From Panorpa germanica (lineage: Eukaryota; Arthropoda; Insecta; Mecoptera; Panorpidae), in contig OY783212.1 in assembly GCA_963678705.1 (NCBI GenBank), positions 14,818,001 to 14,882,000 of the forward strand: a DNA stretch of 64,000 nucleotides, read 5' to 3'. The notes beneath the pieces are model-generated. The model was not told the origin of the DNA. It made no database searches and worked only from the letters and a program-made list of their open reading frames with translations. Within the stretch, counting starts at the first letter, position 1. Each line of letters begins with the position of its first letter. Of the stretch, positions 61,101-64,000 are shown one piece after another. The translations under genes were made by a program, and so were the position numbers.

Positions 61101-63820
61101 GACGTCGACGTCGGTGTCGGTGTAGAGTTACATTATCTCTTGTTTTATCATCGCCATTAAATAAGAACTGTAATACTTTATGCTACAAAATTGTAACATA
61201 TATTATTTTAGGTTAGATAACCAAACTACTAGAAGCTTGATGAAAATATTAATTTATTGCTTTAAAAAATCTCATATCTGTAAAACTGGAAATACGAATG
61301 AATATTACAGCTCAAAGTCGTAAAATCTTTAATTCTTTGTATTTCAGTTGAATGAATTGGATATAAAAGTAGATGTAAAATAAATTTCATGCAAAATATT
61401 AAAACAAAAAATAAGTTAATTGCATTAAGTTTAGATTTATTCAGATCTTTAAGCGATGGTCGTTCAGTAGTTATAGTGTTGAGGTAAGCGTCCACTACTC
61501 TACTCTATTGAACGCTTAAGCAGGGTAGTATCAGTTAGTGTAAAATTCAGCGGCTGTATTCAACATGGTCGCTTTAGGCGCCATCGGTCGCCATTTTTGG
61601 AATAGTGAACTAAAATGCTCGGCGACTCAACATTTGAAGGGAATGAAGGGTAAAGGGAGTGCACTGAGCTAAAGTTCAGTGCAGTTCAGTTAATTCTTTT
61701 AATTTTAGTTTTGACAAAGAGTGAGCATAATTAACCAACGTAACCAAGGTTTACAATAAATCTCAGTTAATTCATAATTTAAAAAAGGTGTCGATATGTA
61801 GCTTTACATAAAGACACCGTGTTATTCACTAGGCTAGTAAAGTGATTACAAATTGTGTGTTAATTTATTTACCTATTCCCTTTACACTATTATTTAACCA
61901 AGTTACCGTTATAGTTATCGTAATTAAAATCAGTTAATTACAGTTCATACAAACAAGTACTCTGTAATTCAAATGTTTTACAACATCAAGTGTAACCCAA
62001 CCGACCTCGTTACGTTCATTCAAGTCATTGTTCTAAACCCCTGCACTGCAATGTGTGTGCGAGCACTAGCGTACTAGTATTTCAATAATAACCGCGAGTG
62101 TTTGTTTACTCTCTGTGATATGCGGTTCACGTGCGAGTATTTGTGATGCATGTAATTATTGTACATGTTATTTTGCTAATATCACATTGAACGCTGAACA
62201 CGTCATCTATATGACTTCTGTTGTTTGTGTTTTATAGTTTAAAGGTTAAAGTTGAGATATAATGTGTACTTTTAATTGTACAACGTTACAAATCTGCAAC
62301 AATGTTTGTTATATTATGAAACCACCTAACGAACTGTTGAACTGTTCAACCAGAGAAACTTTGAGGGAAATTATTTTCACCTAACCTTAATATAGGGTGT
62401 TCCTTGAAAGACTAAAGCATGTTTATTTTTGATTAAATTTTTTTAGATATAATTTAACACCGAGATGTAATAAGAAATGTGTTTGGAAATATTCAAATTA
62501 TTAGATCGATACTAAATAGATTACAAAAAAAAACTATAAAATGGATAACTTAATCCAATCGTTCAAGAAATAGGTAAATAGTTGGTGGTACAGAGATCTA
62601 TTTCTCTAGCTATTAACTGACTATTCATTTTTCAAGTAGTTTCTAGTATTGTTGTAATATTGCAATATTCCACGGTTTTCGTTTATTAAATATTAACAAG
62701 CAGTCAGTAGCTGCATTTTGTTGTTGAAGTTTTGCGTGTTTTGCTATTGCCCGTCAAAACTCTGTCTGCAAAGTTGATATCTTTATTTATTTATTCAACA
62801 ATCATTAAACAGTTGAAAACATTTTACGTAAAGCACGGTTTCATAAATACCAAACATTGTAACCAATATAAATGAAAAGGTAAACATATTTATAAATTAT
62901 GAAAATAAAATATAACTCTATTTATCATATTAGTATATTTATGTTTGTATTATAATCAGAAATGGTTTTAAGTGGTTCGTTTCTCTGATGAAAGTTGTTT
63001 GAATTTTAATTCAAAATCCGAAAACCAAACAATTTGAGTTTTCCGTAGGCACTGAGACTAATTACACATAGAAGAAGGACACTCCACAGCTAGTATTATA
63101 TATTAATAAAATTTAAAGTTAGTTTCAAGTATTTTATATTTTAGACCTATATACCTGATTTGTTGGTACTTCTAACTTATAGAAGAAGGTATTCTCTGTA
63201 ACTAACTCAGAATATTTCAATTTTTAAACTGAGTATCACATTCTTATTTCGTCCTCTGAACAGATAACTTCAATTTAAATTCTGCATTATATTATTATTA
63301 ATTCTAAATTCATAATTCTAAGGTTATATTCTGAATCAAGTAAAACACAAAAATAAAACCTATCAACTGTATTTGTTTGATTAAGATGAACCTCGGGCTA
63401 GTCAAATTGCCGTTGTTATAACAAGCTATATAACACTAGTGTATTGAGACAATTATGTCTATTAGTATATGCCGAGTCTTAAAGTTAACATTTATAAGAT
63501 GGTATTCAAATTGATTTGTAACCAAAATTGCTTTAAAGAAGTTAGAGAGACTCATCTTATTACAATATAATGTATCTTCTATAAATAAACGAAATCACAC
63601 AAGGCATAAGAGAAAACAAACAACCGAATTCAAAAAGGACTAATGGGAATGTGTAATAATCTGCTTGAAGTGATCCAAAGAATCTTATAAAGGTTTCAAT
63701 TACATGTAATAGGTCGAAAAACAGAGCTGGTTTTAGAATCCCTATCAATTTTGGAGCAAAAAAGAAATGTGACACTTAATATATAATTGTTTAGAGTACG
63801 AGTATTGTTTAAATTGGGTT
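58183..63820. other. Long non-coding stretch
   Basis: No gene recognised in about 5.6 kb. It holds a short CpG-rich tandem (GTCGAC GTCGAC GTCGGT GTCGGT) near 61099-61122 and GC-richer sequence at 61540-61690 and 62030-62130 without protein resemblance. Confidence 0.4.
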
Positions 63821-63823
63821 CAA

Positions 63824-64000
63824 TCGGATGAAGACCTAAAAAGCTCCCCTTACGGTCCATTCGGGTGAAGACCTTAAAGCTCCTCCTACGGTCCAATCGG
63901 ATGAAGACCTAAAAAGCTCTCCTTACGGTCAAATCGGATGAAGACCTAAAAAGCTCCGCTGACTGTCCAATCGGATGAAGACCTAAAAAGCTCCTCTTAC
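63824..64000 (+). repeat. 37-bp minisatellite, continues past the window
   Basis: Five units begin at 63824, 63861, 63897, 63934 and 63971 (spacings 37, 36, 37, 37). Each opens TCGGATGAAGACCTAAAAAG or a close variant, followed by CTCC and TTACGGTCCAA. The last unit is cut by the window edge. The period is not a multiple of three, so it does not encode a repeated peptide. Confidence 0.92.

Noticed and set aside
61080-61130. CpG-rich GTCGAC/GTCGGT tandem, thought to be a regulatory site
   Set aside because: Only a few units long. A related ACACCGACACCGAC occurs near 25270, but both are too short to interpret.

Overview
The window looks like a piece of an arthropod, most likely insect, nuclear genome. 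It is very AT-rich, has long gene-poor stretches, spliceosomal exons separated by kilobase introns, and a dense load of small DNA transposons and non-LTR retrotransposons. A hemipteran would fit, but nothing here proves the order. No operons, CRISPR arrays, complete rRNA or tRNA genes, or intact viral elements were seen.

The only host gene I can assign with confidence lies on the minus strand between 31193 and 18625. Five consecutive exons, with consistent splice sites and reading phase, encode a Ras guanine-nucleotide exchange factor of the RASGEF1 type. They cover the whole RasGEF-N module and the first half of the CDC25 catalytic domain. The end of the protein is not visible, so the remaining exons are either beyond position 1 or unrecognised below 18625. 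A further minus-strand exon candidate at 42199-42095 encodes a hydrophobic N-terminal segment. It could be an alternative first coding exon of this gene or belong to another one.

The introns and flanks are filled with mobile DNA. Three MITE families are recognisable from copies inside the window: A, a TA-ended family with six copies; B, PIF/Harbinger-like with two copies; and C, with two near full-length copies and one fragment. There is also a deleted mariner-like element with terminal inverted repeats (3281-4179), two related mariner-like ends (17683, 49950) and two Helitron 3' ends (21094, 42053). Non-LTR elements include a Jockey-like element at 56394-58169, with apparent target-site duplications, an intact 440-residue ORF1 and almost all of ORF2 deleted. 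A truncated relative at 20695-21512 carries a 326-bp Helitron, and the uninterrupted copy at 56 kb shows the empty site. Two more ORF2 tail fragments lie at 26.4-26.8 kb and 48.7-48.9 kb.

Other notable items are a broken UBE2M/UBC12 copy at 17165-17346, an almost perfect 40-bp-arm hairpin 59 bp upstream of RasGEF exon 4, a 37-bp minisatellite running off the right edge, and strong over-representation of the word TACGAGTA. I did not find a convincing new biological system. The most informative loci are the RasGEF gene with its long linker insertion, the intronic hairpin and the ORF2-less LINE.
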